Below are positions 12,601 through 27,600 of a stretch of 64,000 nucleotides of DNA, piece by piece (within the stretch, counting starts at the first letter, position 1; each line of letters begins with the position of its first letter). The notes below the pieces were generated by a model. It saw only the letters and a program-made list of their open reading frames with translations, did no database searches and was not told the origin of the DNA. The DNA lies in assembly GCA_914767715.1 (NCBI GenBank), contig OU612073.1, forward strand, positions 21,142,001-21,206,000, written 5' to 3'. Origin of the DNA: Membranipora membranacea (lineage: Eukaryota; Bryozoa; Gymnolaemata; Cheilostomatida; Membraniporidae). Position numbers and translations under genes: made by a program.

Positions 12601-15600
12601 TTTTGCCTTCGCATATCGTTTCCGTTCTCTTTGTAGCTGAAAAAAAAGGGATGATTGTGAACATTTTGACGGCCTTGATCATTATTGAGTCAAGCATTCT
12701 TGTTCTTGTTAGTTCACCTAAGAAATTGTGTATAAGCTATATACCCATAACCCGATCACCGATATCAACCATTTGAGAGACCCTGCATCTTGTAGCTATA
12801 GTTATCTACCAAGTGGTTTCCATGAATACTGAGTGCTAGCAAGAAATTAGATTTCCTGAGATAACTAATTTACATTTTAGCGTTTCCTGCATAACTTGAA
12901 TGAATAATATGCGCATACCATGATATGCAAAGAGTTTCCTGAATGAGTCAGACTCCATCCTACCAAGATTGCAACATTTATCACTGTTTGGACCAGACAG
13001 AGCTGAATGGTTTTTGGTATGACTTTGTTGTGACAATGTTTATTTGACTTGTAACATTGCATTACATCAGATAAGAAACGATTTACAGAAAGATAAGGTA
13101 TACCAGGTCTATGTTGCAATGACAAACCGATGTAATTTGATAACGTAGTAATGGAATTTTCTCCAGGCCCATTTACAACATACTTGAAATTATTCAAGGG
13201 CTGTTGTGCCTTTTAGGCAAAGATCTTCAGGAAAGTCAGAAATTCAATAGGAAGACAAAAGTCGCCAATTGAAACACAAAGAAAGGAGATATTCTCTCTG
13301 CAATAAATCTGATAATCAATGTTGATAATCTTCTCCAATAATTGCCAATCAACTTTAACAGATCTCCTTCGGTGTTCTGCATATCTACTGCAGTGCCTAC
13401 TAGGAAATATAATACTTCCTGGGAAGTGTCGGAATGTGGATGACAATCTAAAATCATAGCTTGACAGCCCAGTATAATTCGGTAGGGATGGGGCTGTAGA
13501 AAGTGGTAATACGACCTACTAAAACAAGGATTGGTAGCAGAACCTAGAAGAGAAAATACCTTTCAACAAACTGGAAAGCACAGCTCACTGGTCATGCTTT
13601 CTGATCTGTAGCATTATAATTAAACACTCTGCTGTTCCCCCCTCTCCCTCATTGTTTGAACTGTGTACAACTGTGAGAGTATCCCATTATAGTACTCTGT
13701 AATGGTTTGGGGCACAGGCGGGTTACATGAAAATGCAGGGCATTGCATAAATGGAAATTACAATTACAATCTTGTTGTTTTGTATAATTAGCAGGTTATC
13801 AATCTGCTTGATCGGAAACAGATTACACATTCTGTTATTGCTGATTATGATGCTTGAAAGTCATTGAGTGAGGATTGTGTAATTATCTAGTATTTATGAT
13901 CCTTTGATGATGTAAGTATAAGTGTACAAAATCTTGAGATAGACTAGGAATTGCACAGTTCAAATTGGCTAGTCATCTCAACTAGCAGCAGGTGTATGCA
14001 GTCAAGTGTCACGCAGCCTTCGCCTTTCCCTTTTCTAAATTATTTGCGATTCGCACCAAGTTAGCACTAAACTCTTTTTTTCCTTGTTGGGTGGAGCATA
14101 GGAGTGAGGTTGAGCCGTCTGATATTGGAGTGCGCTCACGAAATTACCAGATTATGCGAGAGGGATCAAATATGGCCTTGAAGCAGCGTGCCTCTCTTCC
14201 TGTCTGTTAAAAAGGGAGGAGCTTTCAAACATTTTATGACTCTCTGTATTTTTAGTCGAAGGCTGAACTGCATCACCTACTGCATTGCTAGAGAATTTGC
14301 ATGTTTGAAAATAATTAAAACTCCATTAATGGAATTGCTTGAGGGACACTTCTATGCCAAGAGTGACATAACAACAAAAGCAGAAGTCATTAACAGCCAA
14401 TACCTGTGTGAAATAGGCGTCATTGTTTGTCCACCCAGTCCTTTTACTGGCCAAAATAACAATGCCAATTTTCACACCTGCCTACATTTACAGTTGGAAA
14501 ACCTCCCTGGGCTAAACTAAACACTAATCTACCCCCCAAACCTGCATTTGAGTGTGCAAAAGAGCTCGGTAACTTCAAATCAAACCCTAAGCTGTTCCGC
14601 AAATCCCTTTGGTCTTCAATCAACCCATATAACCAACTCAAGCATTAACTGCTGCATTATTTTCTTGTTACTGTGGCTGTTCCCTTCAGGCCTTCAACAG
14701 AGGGCACCGAAAAAACGTCAAACATCAGGTTGTTAGCAGCTAAAATAAAGTGTCAAGCTGAGGGTGAACATGTTAATTAGAGACGTATATGATAATTCTG
14801 TGAGCCGGTAGGGTCGGGAACCTCTTAGATATTACCAGGCATGATTGAGTATCACAGCATGGGCTAGACAGTCTGAGACTCTTTAACACTACTTGAGTGA
14901 GTTAGCTAGGGACCTCATCAACATCTCCACCATTATCTCTGCTCCAAATTACAATCCTCAACAGAGAGCTAATTTACAGAGTTGAGGCATTTCACAATTG
15001 AATTTTGCACATTCATTTCCCAGCATGTATTCGAAGGCAAATAAAGTATGGCTAGACATATTTCACATTATTATCCTTAATACAAACTAAGCAGCTTGCT
15101 GTGATTTTTAATCACCCAGCATTTCTGCATGTTGTTGCTCTTTCAAACTTATTACAAATCTGTAAAAACCTAATCAACTCAAAATAATTATTATTATGGT
15201 ATGCGCCTGGGGGTCGACCGGAAATATGGAGAATAAAGCAGCAGAGCATTGTGCTGGGTTGTCAGGATTAGAATCGTTATCTTGCTCAAATTCGCTGAAC
15301 ATATGGCCATTGGAGTGCAACGCTAATCTTCTTTTTTGATATTAAAGGTCTACACCTATACGGGTCAGCACCCCTATAAGATTTATATAAAGTGCTAAAT
15401 GCTGCCAAAGTCCTTCTCATTCGAGATATCAAGCCGTTGTAAATCGTTATGTTATCGAACTCCCCCTTGTCAATCTTAATGAGTGGCCGAGAGTTTATTG
15501 TACTCAAAAATATGCCTGTCAAACACTGGGAATCCAGACAAGTTCACAAAACCTATAACATCATGCTGACATGAAAATATTGACAGTTATTGTTAGGCAG

Positions 15601-18600
15601 CACATTGGAATGTTGATAACGCAGTGCACCCTATGCACTGGTACTAGTATAAACAATGATGTTGACAGGTCAGCAGCAGTTAGGCATTGTTTCTGATTAC
15701 CGCTGTCTTATTTACAAATACAGCGATACCATCGGCGAGTAAGCAACACGGGAGTGAATAAAATGAAATCTCATTGGTCTACAAAGAAAAGATCTCTCCG
15801 CTTTACTCAGGAGAATCTCTCTGTTCTACTCAGGGAGAATCTCCCTGGTCTAAGATATCCATCAACAACAGAACTGTTTATCGCCAAGACACTAAAAACA
15901 TTGGTTATGGTAACTTAGTATCTCTGGTGTCTGTGGTCTAGATATAACGTAACAATCTAGTAACTGCAGCATCATAGTAAATAGCATAACCCACGCCCAT
16001 GGCAATTAGAATTCATTCATAAAAGAAACCAACTATGGTGCAGAGAAAAAAGTAGTGCAATCTTTATGGATTTGCACTTGGGAAGGTCATCAAAAGTTTT
16101 TAATTTGCATAATTTTAGGTGCCATCTGTCTGCTCATAGACTGGGAATTTGACATAAGTGTGCAAGTGGAAAATAGCCACTTCAGGGAGTATAACACAGG
16201 GCCTACTTTTTTCTATTTAGTTGAATATTAAGAATGCTCTCAGGTCAAATTACACGCGCTCAGGTCGTTGAAATGCATGTGGCAAAGTAATGCTAGCTAA
16301 ATACAACTACACAAACGCGGGTGTTTTATTACATTTCGTGTCTTTTTGTAGCCATTTTTATTGAATCAATTTGAGTTGTCTCAAATGAAATAATTGTGTT
16401 AGACCCTATTGAATAAGAAAATATGTGTGGAATGCCCGAGATGTCACTGGACGCTGAATTCATATTAATTTGTGTATACAGAGGGCAGTTTTGTCTGTAA
16501 GAATCTCATTTTCGCCTGGATATATACAGGGATTCAAGCAAAAAAGATGACCCTTCATAACCAAAGAATTACTCCTCAATATAAACTCAAGAGAATGAGC
16601 AATTTCAAGTGATACCATTTGAAATGAAAGTAAAACAGCAGAAAACAGCGACCAGTATGATATATCAGCTGTATACCCTTGGAAATTAACATTTGATTCA
16701 TCTTGAATTAGCCCTGTTCACACGGCCACGAGTTTTGGTTTTGTAGGTGCCTACAAAACCAAAGAAACCAAAACCCGTGGCCGTGTGAACAGGGCTAATC
16801 TTGAATGGCTAGCTTCACTACAGAAAAGCTAGTCCAACAGAGATGCCACAAAAATGACATGATTATTGGTGTATAATCCTTACCATCCGCAGGTGTCCAT
16901 CTTGCCTCGGCTGAATAGAAGATGCTAACTTCTAACACCACAATGTAGATCCAGCTTACTATCCTCATAGCGGTGGATAAACCCACCAAAAGGCTAACTA
17001 AACCTCTTGCTCCTTATTTATTTTGCTGCATTATTTTGACAACTCTGATCCTGGTGGCGTTCTTTCCTTCTTATGCAACAGGAAAAGCCTGTCTGCCGCT
17101 TGTCAGACCACCAGTGTGTATGCGGCTAAATGGCCGACTGTATACGGCTAATACACACTGGTTGAGCGATGATGAAATGAAAATTGATGATGGTATTTAT
17201 TCTGTACTATTGTGAATCTCCGTACAACAGGCACAACAAGAGCTGCGTTTAGTGATGTAATATCAAGCGTGTCTATTCTTTGCCGATCAATGCTAATAAT
17301 AATACCGTACTCCACTATGATGCTGTAGTCTGTGATATTCCCAGTAAAATAGCAACTGAAGCATATAAACACGCACACCAAAACGTTACAGTAGATGCGA
17401 AATATCCGCTATGTGTGTAGTGTGTACTGCTTCAAAAGTTATTCCTTATGGTTTGAAGGCTTGCCAAGATCTGCTATTCCAAAGCCTATCGTCTTTCAAG
17501 AATATTAATCACAATTTCAGCCAATCTGTGTGTCGTGTAAAATCCCAAAGCTCAAGTTTTGCAGGTACAGACAGCTCTCTGTTGACTGTTGGATTTTCAG
17601 ACCACAAGTCTTCGAGTAAACATCGTGAATGATGTGGTCTTAGTATATTACAGCCTATACTGGAGACCCAACAATCTGATTAGCCAATTTAATGTCTCTC
17701 ACAGTGCAATTGAGATTTAGATAAGGCATTGTGGGAGGTGCTGAGGCTACGATTGAAACATTAGATCTCTGTGTGTGATTGAGAGAAATTGACAACATAA
17801 AAGGTTTTGACATATTAAATTAACTTTGTCCTGACTGTTTTAGTGCGTAAGATAATAGCATTGTATTCATTGAGCTTTGGGTCCTATGCAATCTAAATTG
17901 GCCTTTTGTATTTTTATGTGACATCAGGACAGTTGTGTTTTGTTTAAACTACTCTTTATGCTTATGAAAATTGACCCAGGACACTATACACGAATAATGG
18001 TATTGTTTACCTTTGCTGGCTCAGTGAGGTGCCTCACAGGTACTGATGAATTTAGTACCTTTGACAGTACCCATGAACTATGTCTCCCTTCCATATGAAG
18101 GGTATTGAAATGTGTAAACACTCAAAAGAGTGGCTTAGCCCTAAACCTAACAACAAGTCACTGTTCGTGTAGAATGTCTCATAGAACCAAAAATATATAG
18201 AGCTGGATAATGAGCTACACGGTTCATGCAATTTCTTTAAAGCCAGGGACCTGGCGGACCTTACGTCATGGAGAGCAAGTTTGCTTCATATTATCAAAAG
18301 GAACCTAAAATCACAGCATTGGGTGTACCAAAATCTTTTATTTGAATAAGTAGCAAGCTTTCACAAGATAAGCTGAGTGTATTTACGAGTAGTCTTGAAA
18401 AGCTTGATAAGACTTAGTACTACCAAGCCTATGAAAATCCAATCACATGCCGATTAGGTGTAAAAACTGCACTAAAGTGGGTCATTCAGATTAGGAGGAT
18501 GGTTTATCAATGTGTAGGTTATCCCATTAGCAGAGCGACAGCTGTAGACTAAGATAATCTAAACTAATAGATGAACAAAGAGATCTCTGCCCTTACTGGA

Positions 18601-21600
18601 GTTATCCACCTAATATGAAAAGTAAGGCAACAACAAATCTCCTTAATCATTACACCCTCCCTGATCAGTTAGGGAAGGAAAAATTCTCCCTGGATAGAGC
18701 AAGCTGGTTTTTGTAGAAGATCACAGCGAAGTGTTGGTTGTCCCATACACTCTGTTAGCAGAAGTACTGAAATTTTAAAACTGGAGTTTTGAACTTGTGT
18801 CATCATCTTTTACAGTGATTTTGTTTATACACGGTTCATAGTAATGACATTCAAATAACTGAATTTTGCCTACAAGATTTTTGCTGCATATACTGCTTGA
18901 GAGGTGACTAGCTCACTGCTTTCAAGGAGTAAAATGATCAATAAATTATTTGCACATTGGGATCGTGAAACCCATCTCAATTTATAGCTAACCTATGAAC
19001 AACAATCAAAATCTTTTCATTTGTTTAGGAGTTATCAAACCGTACATACAGAACAGACAACTCCTTAAAATCGCAGAATCAGGATTTGGAGTAGGAATGG
19101 AACAAATACCCATAAATTAAAACAGATTGCTTACATGATCATAAACATCGCTCATAAAAAGAATTGGTTGGCTGCCATCTCGGTTTGCTTACTTGGTATA
19201 CATTTGTAGGTGACTTTGAGGTATTTTCCCGTGCCAGGACAAGGATCAGGGGAGAATCTGCGCACTGTGGCCTTTACACTGCATACTCTTCTCTCCTGAC
19301 ACAAACTCTCAACTTTCTACAGTATAAATATTAGTGGGCATATAACAATGTCATTAGGTCATTAGGTCTCAGATCCTGTAGAGCTAAAGAATATGGCTTT
19401 CAGAATGGCATGGAATTTGGTTATCTGCAAAGATAGTAAATTTACGTAGTTTGATCCACATTGACCTTATAAATGAATACCTCTAGCCTAGGACCTTTCA
19501 GAGCGTTTAGTCCAGCTGCCATTGCCCAGAATTCTGTGCAAATCTGTTTGAAGGATTCTCATCTTCAACCAGCTCATTACGTGTTTAAAAACCCTACATG
19601 TACTTATAATGTGCGAGTTGGGAGTTGTTGATGAATTGACTTGTACTACAGAACTAACCTCCATAGCGTTTGAAGCAGAACAACCCTTAGATTCATCTCG
19701 AGCATTGAATGGTTTGTTCATGTACTCTGGGAGGTGTTTGTATGGGCATAATATAGAACTTGGTAATTGTCGACCGAACTCTGCGTGGGTTATAAATATG
19801 TAAGTCCCAAATGGACACTGTAAGTAGAGCTCCTGTCCCTCGCATGCTGTCAATTCCACTTCACTAAGGCTCTCAGTCAACTCTACAAATAAAAACAAAA
19901 CTCATACTGCTGTAGTCGTGAGAGATTTGAGGGTCACAAGCAAGGAAGGTACCATGGAGCGCACATTAACACATACCAAAAGGTTAATCGATATAGAAGC
20001 AGGGAGGTCCCAAACTCCCTGATAGAAGTATGCAGTAGAATATTGATGATCCACTTTGGGAGATAAATGCTTTGCTTTGACTGGAGGTGTGATGATTTTC
20101 ACCACTTGAACTTGAGTTGTACCCATAATTACTTGGGCTATTGGGTATGTAATTAACTCAAATCACACTTGTCAGGAATCTGAGCAGACATAATGACATC
20201 AGATCAGTACTCTGATGTGTCCGAACAGGACACTTATGGGTCAACATAATTATTAAGGTGAAGTTGTGAAGATAATTTTGCCAGAACAGATGTTGCCTTC
20301 TCATGCAACAATCACATACCAAATATACACATAGGGCCTAGGGATAATCTAGTTGAGTCTAGTTGGAGTCTGGTGGAGTAAAATACATATTATATTTAGA
20401 AACAGATTTCTCAAATCAAAGAAAAAGTAATTGTGTATACAGCTTGAGAAAATTTACAATCCATCTTTATTTGAGAATAACAAAAGTAACCAATTTTTGC
20501 AAAATTTTTAGCACTGTCATGCAAAAACCATCGGCAAACAGTCTGCCAAAATTCTAACCCAGTATTTTGACTGGACAAGTGCAAACTAGGCAGACACACT
20601 GTCTACAACGTAAGGCAACAAATGAAAGGAAATGATGTTGTCTTTGACATTGCACTAACTGAACTGAAACCTCTGTAGATAAGCATTATTACGCCTAATA
20701 TTTCTGTTATGTAACCAAACTGCATTGCATAATTCTGACAGTTGCATGAGTACTATGCTTCCAGTGTAAGTGGGCAATTTGTCAAGAATTTAAATAAATA
20801 TGCTGATCTATAAATACAATTAGAGAGGATGACATACCAGATTGGAGTAACCTCCTAGATAGAGGTGTAAAAGGGAGTAAATTGTAAACCCCGATCCCGT
20901 CCCTTACTCCCTGCCCCATTAAAAGTTGCACTATGATTTATGGTTCCTGTTTAAAAAGTCTTTATACAATACGTGTAAGGATTATTTTAACGATCACTGC
21001 AGGGAGGGTCAGGGAGTGTTATCATGTGTGTTTTGAGCTCGAACTGAGTTGTCACCCCATGATTTGCCCTAGAAAAAATGCATTGGTTTCAATGGGCTGA
21101 TATTGTACACCCAATCTTCAGTCTTTGATCCTAACCCAGGCAGGCTTCCGTAATTCAAACTTAGCAGCGCGAGCTAAGAGCGAACTGAGGGGGATTACCT
21201 TGGTTCGCAGAGCCCCAAATCTTGCTCAGGTTGATTCATGGAAACATCGTGAATGGTAGATGAAGTACAGGCGCGGTAACAATAACTTAATGGCCTAAGG
21301 AGAAACAGCTTATGCAAGCTCCCAAATTTTTGCACTAGCAAATGAGCTTACCAAAAACACTGGGGGTCACAGCTGCTATTACTACTTGTGAATTTGCAAA
21401 AAAAACAGGCAAATGTTTTGACCATGCTGATCAGTTGGTCGTTGGCAGAAATGCAATAAATCTCTCTCTATGGACTTGCGCTGAAACCAATTTGCAGGGT
21501 CAAAAAAGACTTTTGAAGCAATAGGTTTAATATGCTCTCTATCTTGCAAAAAATCCACTTGACCAACAGGGCTTTAAGTTTTGTTCCTCTGATATCTAAT

Positions 21601-24600
21601 CTGAGCCAATTTATGATAATCTTCTCAAGTGTAAAGCAACAAATGGTAAATCAAACCTCTGCTCAGGAGAATTTGACTCAAGATTAGTAATGCGACAAGG
21701 GACGATTATTGACATTAGGATTCCTATTACATAACTGGCATGGGTCAAGCACCAAAACGTCCCTATTTCCAATCCAGAGATATGTCAATACAAGCTTTAC
21801 ATATGAGCCAATATCAATCTCAAGAATAAATAACCTGTGCCCTGTTTAATGTGAAATATTCAAATCCAATTATATTCTCTACCAACACACGCTGCTGACT
21901 TGAATGAAAGCTAGAGTCTCAAGTTTTGACAGTGTGTCTGGCAGGTACCATTATTGTGACAGGCATTGCCTTAATGTCATGTCAATAATTTCAGCCAAAG
22001 TGACACGCTCAATCCACTCTTTATGTTGGATAACTATGAGGATTTCCTGTCATTACAGGGAATTCAACATGAGGGATTGAAGGGTAAACCGGAAAGGCAA
22101 AAGTGATATGTTAGCGAACTCTCCCGACCCTGATATTTTAGCTTGTATTTCCTGGAATGTTTGACGTTTCATCCTGCAACTTTTATAGTTAGTGAATGAG
22201 GAGACAAGGACAATCCTAACATAGATGAGAAGTATTGACAACCTATTGGTAATCTAACCAACTCAATAAGATCACGAGACAAGGTGAAAGGAAAGGGTAG
22301 TCGACTCCTAGAGCCATCTCTCTAGCAGGAATGCCCTTCGTTTATCACTATTTTATCTCAAACACAAAATCTGTTATACTCCGGTACTATATCCGGTTGT
22401 AATATATCCGATGCTCTAGTATAACATCTGAGCACAATTAGCTAACAAACCACACAAATTGGAGAAGACAAAGAGGCGGAAACCCTATAATTTATTTGTT
22501 AGTTACTGTCCGGGCTTTTTTGTGTGTTAATAACAAGCAAATAGATTCAAAAGATCCCATTTTGTTGACAAGTAAATCCATAAACACATAAATAGTATTT
22601 ATATATTTATGGGTTAAACAAAAGGTATTGCCAGATGTCTGGAATTTCCAGGACTGTATTGTTATGATTGACACAGTTTCTGCCCTCACAGTAAAATTTC
22701 AAGGGAGTGTCACTGTCAGTGAGCAAGTGTAGATCTGAGGGAGTACTAGAGCGAGGCACTTTGATCAGATGTCAACCTGGGTAATAAAGCAACACCAGAT
22801 CCCAGCCAAATTATAGACACTCTGTACTCTCACCCCTCCCCTCCTCCTCCTCCAGTTTTAGAAAAGTGGCTGTTTCACTATATCTAAATTTAAAACTTTG
22901 TTGTCCTGCGTGGGTCATGCCATCCAGCTTGACAATGGTCATTAATGAGATAAAGAACGTCCCAAATTGCCGGCTTGGAACAAGGCATAATGATAATGTA
23001 CATGGTTGTTTTGGTAAGGCTTGAGTATAGACAGACAGCGACAAAATGTAACAAACACTTATGCCTACCACTCCGCCACCCACATCAAAGTGGTGCAGAT
23101 TCTCTCCAGATAAGAGGTACGATGGTCATAAACGTTCTAGAATATCAAGGCGAATGGTCATTGATAGCACTTGATATCAACAGATCACTCACATCTTAGT
23201 ACACACCCCAGTGAGGAAATACACAACATATAAAGTTATGGTGACTTGGGGCTATAGAGTACTTAGCTTTGTATGCTTTGTATTGCTCCAGCTGCAAATC
23301 TTTTTCTTGCCAAAAAAAAGTAGCACCTGCAGATTATAGTTCTAGTGTCAGACTGGCTACATATAGCATGCATGGTGTTTGGCAGTTGAATCGAATTGGC
23401 ATGGCATTATATCAAGTTTGAATGAATTTTTCTTATGCTTTCCCTGCGATTGCCACTGCAAAGGTGCATAGGTGATTATCCCTGCAGAATCTCTATGAAA
23501 AACATTTTATTTAATTTTATGAGTTGACCTAAGCGTAGCTGCAGGGGAGATCTTAATGGGGGGGGGGGGGGGGGGCTGCACAGCTCTTGCATTGCTTCAG
23601 AGTTACACCTACATGTATTTGGGAATGCATAAAACATGTAGCAACCGAGTGCAGCGCAGCCTTTCCTTTCACAACTATAACAGTGAGTAACTTCAGAGTT
23701 AATTGATGTGAATACTTGAAGCTTTCAGGTCAATATCTCTCATCCTTATCAAGAGCACTTCAGTGTAGATACTACAGTATTACTGCCAACGATAATCTTC
23801 CTATTGTTGATTGAGCCACCAAAGTGATATTTGTTAACTAATCATTGCTATATCCTTAATCCTCTTGGCTGTACAAACTAAATATAGCAACCAAAAACAT
23901 GTTACCAAATTTGGCGCCAACTTCACATCATCAAAGAATGCAAGTTTACCTACAAGACCACATAATTTGCGTGGATGTGACATAATCGCTCCCATTGTCA
24001 TGATAGGATTGTACCTGCGAAACTGATATCTCTATAAGGTGCACTGAGATCTAGTAGCAACTAGTGCCAAGTTGTTACCTAACACACTATTTATTTGATC
24101 TTGTCAGAAGATAGATAATTCAGCTTTGTGAGAAAAATTCAATGATAAGTTTCCCAACTAACATGTTTCTTAGGTCTAGGCAGCATTGTATGCATGAACC
24201 TACTCTTTTACATACAGCTCACAGACATTGCATTGTTTAGGACACTACTGTAACATAAACAGTATGGTGGTCACATCACTCAAACATGTTATTATTGATT
24301 TATTGGGATATCCATATCCATTCTACTTTTTATTTTTCTGTCACCATGGAATGTACCCATAACAGGAATACTCTTGTGTTGACAGTACAAATATGATAGA
24401 TACTTAAATGTCACATCCATGCTGGCTTGCTGACCCTTACTGGTAGAGTCAGTGATTAAGAGTGTCCTGCTGCATCTAATGCGATGTACGAGTTACAGCA
24501 CCAAAGAGGCTATGAGACTACATTGCCTGTCAACTGTTCTTGGTGCTCTGACAGCCGGACAGGTCGGCCGCATTTTGAGAGGACAGGGGGGATGGGGAGG

Positions 24601-27600
24601 GTGAGACAAGCTAATCCAAACACACTGTTTAAAATAGCCAATGAACTTCATTGATCCATCATTGGACAGATTATGCCACGAAAAAGACGCATAAGGTGGT
24701 ATTTTCGTTTGGCAGGTTTGATTGGGTTATATTACCTAAAAAGCAAGCATGAAATCCCATTGTGTGAAATACCTCCAGGCTAATTGTCAAATCCAACACT
24801 TTGGATTAGACGTAACTGGTATATCAAATGCTGATCATATGTCTAGACTCCCATTACAATTAGAGACACTGTGGGACACATTTGTTGACAATAACAAATC
24901 CATTACATGCAATTAAGAGTAGCTTGCACAATGAATCGAGAAAGTTATTCCCAGCACGTCACAAGAGACACTCAGGGGTTACAAATCTCCATCTATGGAA
25001 TGTTCATTTGGCACCATTAACTAATGACCAGATAAACATGACACATGTTTTATTTGCAGGTCACTTTCTCTACAATGGTGTTGGGTGTTTATAATACATT
25101 GTGAGAAAATAACCTGGAAAAAAACTCCAGCAAGACAACAGCTACGATTCTTGGCCAAGTAGATAACATTGAAGAAAATAAAAACAAGAGTTTTGAAACA
25201 CAAAAGACTAATCATTGGGATTTGCCGAATCTTTTCAGGGGCTTGTGGAAGACAGTTGTAAGTGTGGCACAGCTTGCAGGCCTAAGGGGGCTAAGAGTAC
25301 ACAAGTGTTGTCTATTTATCAAGACTCAGCGGGCATCGGGGCCCCAAAACTGTGATAATCACGAAACATCTGGCATTGAATCCTCGAGCAATAATACAAG
25401 CTCTTTTATCATAGGAAATTAACTTTCTAGAGCAAGCCTGCTTTTATCTGAGCTATTACAATGTATTATGAATCTGAAGATATGAGTTGAGAGAACAGTA
25501 AAATCAATCAAGCCAGGGTGCTTGAAAACTAATTTGCAATGCTGAAGACAGCTATTAGCCTGGTTAATTTCATCTTTTATCTCAGCCAAGAGCGATGCAG
25601 TACGCTGAGATTGGTACAGATAGTAGATCAAACATCGTAGTTTTCATGTTTGTTCTGTTGGAATTAGCTGTATGATATTATCAGTTAATATCTATATATC
25701 TGATGTGTGCAGAATTCCTTTGGGAAAGACATGGTAGAAAAGAGGAAAAAGATCGGGATACAATTTTTTATGAATCCAAGCATTTGGAATGTTCTGCTTC
25801 TCGGAACAACCACTACCAGACCCATTCACCACCGACTATCCTGAGTACTACGATCTTTATCGCCTTACTTTTGTGGGAGATGCACCAAACAAGTAGCGGA
25901 GTGTAACCTTACGTTATTGAATTAGGGCAGTAAATAGGGAGGGCATTCTATTTTGATGCTGAATCGTAAAGGTTACTGTTTCATAATGACTACCATAAAA
26001 CACAATATTAGAGCTAAGGGAATTAAATGATTACATAATACCTTATGAGATGAAAGGCTTTATCATTTAATGGGGGGATAATTATCCATCACTCGATAGG
26101 TGACACTTCATAGTTATTCCCCCAGTTCAAGTTCTGATTAACCTGTAGGGTCCAATTACAGGGAAACCGCTGTACGTTTATAAGTTGTAAGCGTAACTGC
26201 AGTGTGTTTTCCAGTGAGTTTTTAAAAACTGACACGAGACAACAATATTCTCATCAGTTAGTAGATTTATTGACAACCTAAAGGTCAAAATAACAAACAT
26301 TAGTCTGAATTGAAAATATAGCAATAATGTTACTTTCATTAGGCTCCGAGTCAGGAATAGAGGTGAAGCAAGAACATTATGAGATTGTAAAGGAGTCTCT
26401 GATGAATCTTGAAAAAAAAAGATTGTAGATATGCAAAAAAACTTTCGAATACTTTGAAAGGCTGTTAGATTAAGTTCATTAATATTGGAAGTTTACCGGT
26501 ACTCAATCTAAAGTTTTCAGCCTCGCCATAGCCCTGCTAGGGGAACAGAAGCAAACATACATCAAACAAAAAATGTTTGTTTGTGTTTGTTTGTTACAAC
26601 ACCTGCCATTCCCTAAGCAGCCTAATAAGAAAAAAGCGAGTCATATGCTCCTATGTTCTCATATATCAAGCCAACTCTTGTAATAATTTGTTTGTCTGAA
26701 TTAATTTTCTTGATCGATTCAGCTAATAAATGAATGGAATAGATGATTAAGAAAGCTGTGAGGCAATATTTAAGAGTTATTTTAACTGATTGGATGAGTG
26801 TGTAGCCAACAAACGGAAATCTCATGGTATGGAGAGAGTGGCAACACCAGAGCATCCTAATTGTTATCGACAGTTGGATTGAATAAAAAGAACGCAATTA
26901 GTCTGATATTCAATGCGATGAGATAAATAGTGGAGAAAACGCTACAAACTGCGGTCCATGAAAGTTTAGATTAAGTAGTCATCCTAGTGCCAATGGTGCA
27001 ACTAGGCCAAAGCAAAAACCCAAAAAACTTCAAGAATTGAACATTGGTGTTGAGTTACTCATTGAATAGCTCGGGTGCTCATAAATACAAGCTGTTGCTG
27101 ACACCACTTTCCTCATTTGAATGTCCTTCCCATCAATACATTGTTGATAGAACGATAGAATCTGATCAGCGCATCACATTCAATAAGACAAGGGGTCAAC
27201 CAAATTCAAATTTGAATTTAGGATATGAAAATATTTGCATTGACTTCCTAAGCTTATCCAAAGCCATTTTAGTAAGCATTCAAAAGCTCAGCATTTGACA
27301 TGCCACAGATAATCCTTCACGAGTTGATAAAACATAACCTAACACCAGACCAGTTTTGATATTCGAGTGTTTTCCTTGCAAAATGTTAAAATAGCGTGCT
27401 TGTGTTCTTTGATAAAATCATGGGAGTAGCATTTCTGATAATAGGAATCAGTTTGCAGTATCGGAGAATCAAATAATAATTGCACATGTTAACATAAAAT
27501 TTCAATTTTAGAACTTACACCATTGTTAGATGCACACAATGAGACAATGACAAAAACATCATCACACATACAGGTTCTCCATTTTGACCAAGTCAAAACA

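Larger units (their letters stand above)
12637..19192 (-). other. EVA1C-like introns around the inner first exon
   Basis: Apart from the candidate exon 16884-16968 I find no exon-like open frames with matching splice sites. Two short hairpin elements are present at 16708-16797 and 17110-17162. Confidence 0.5.
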
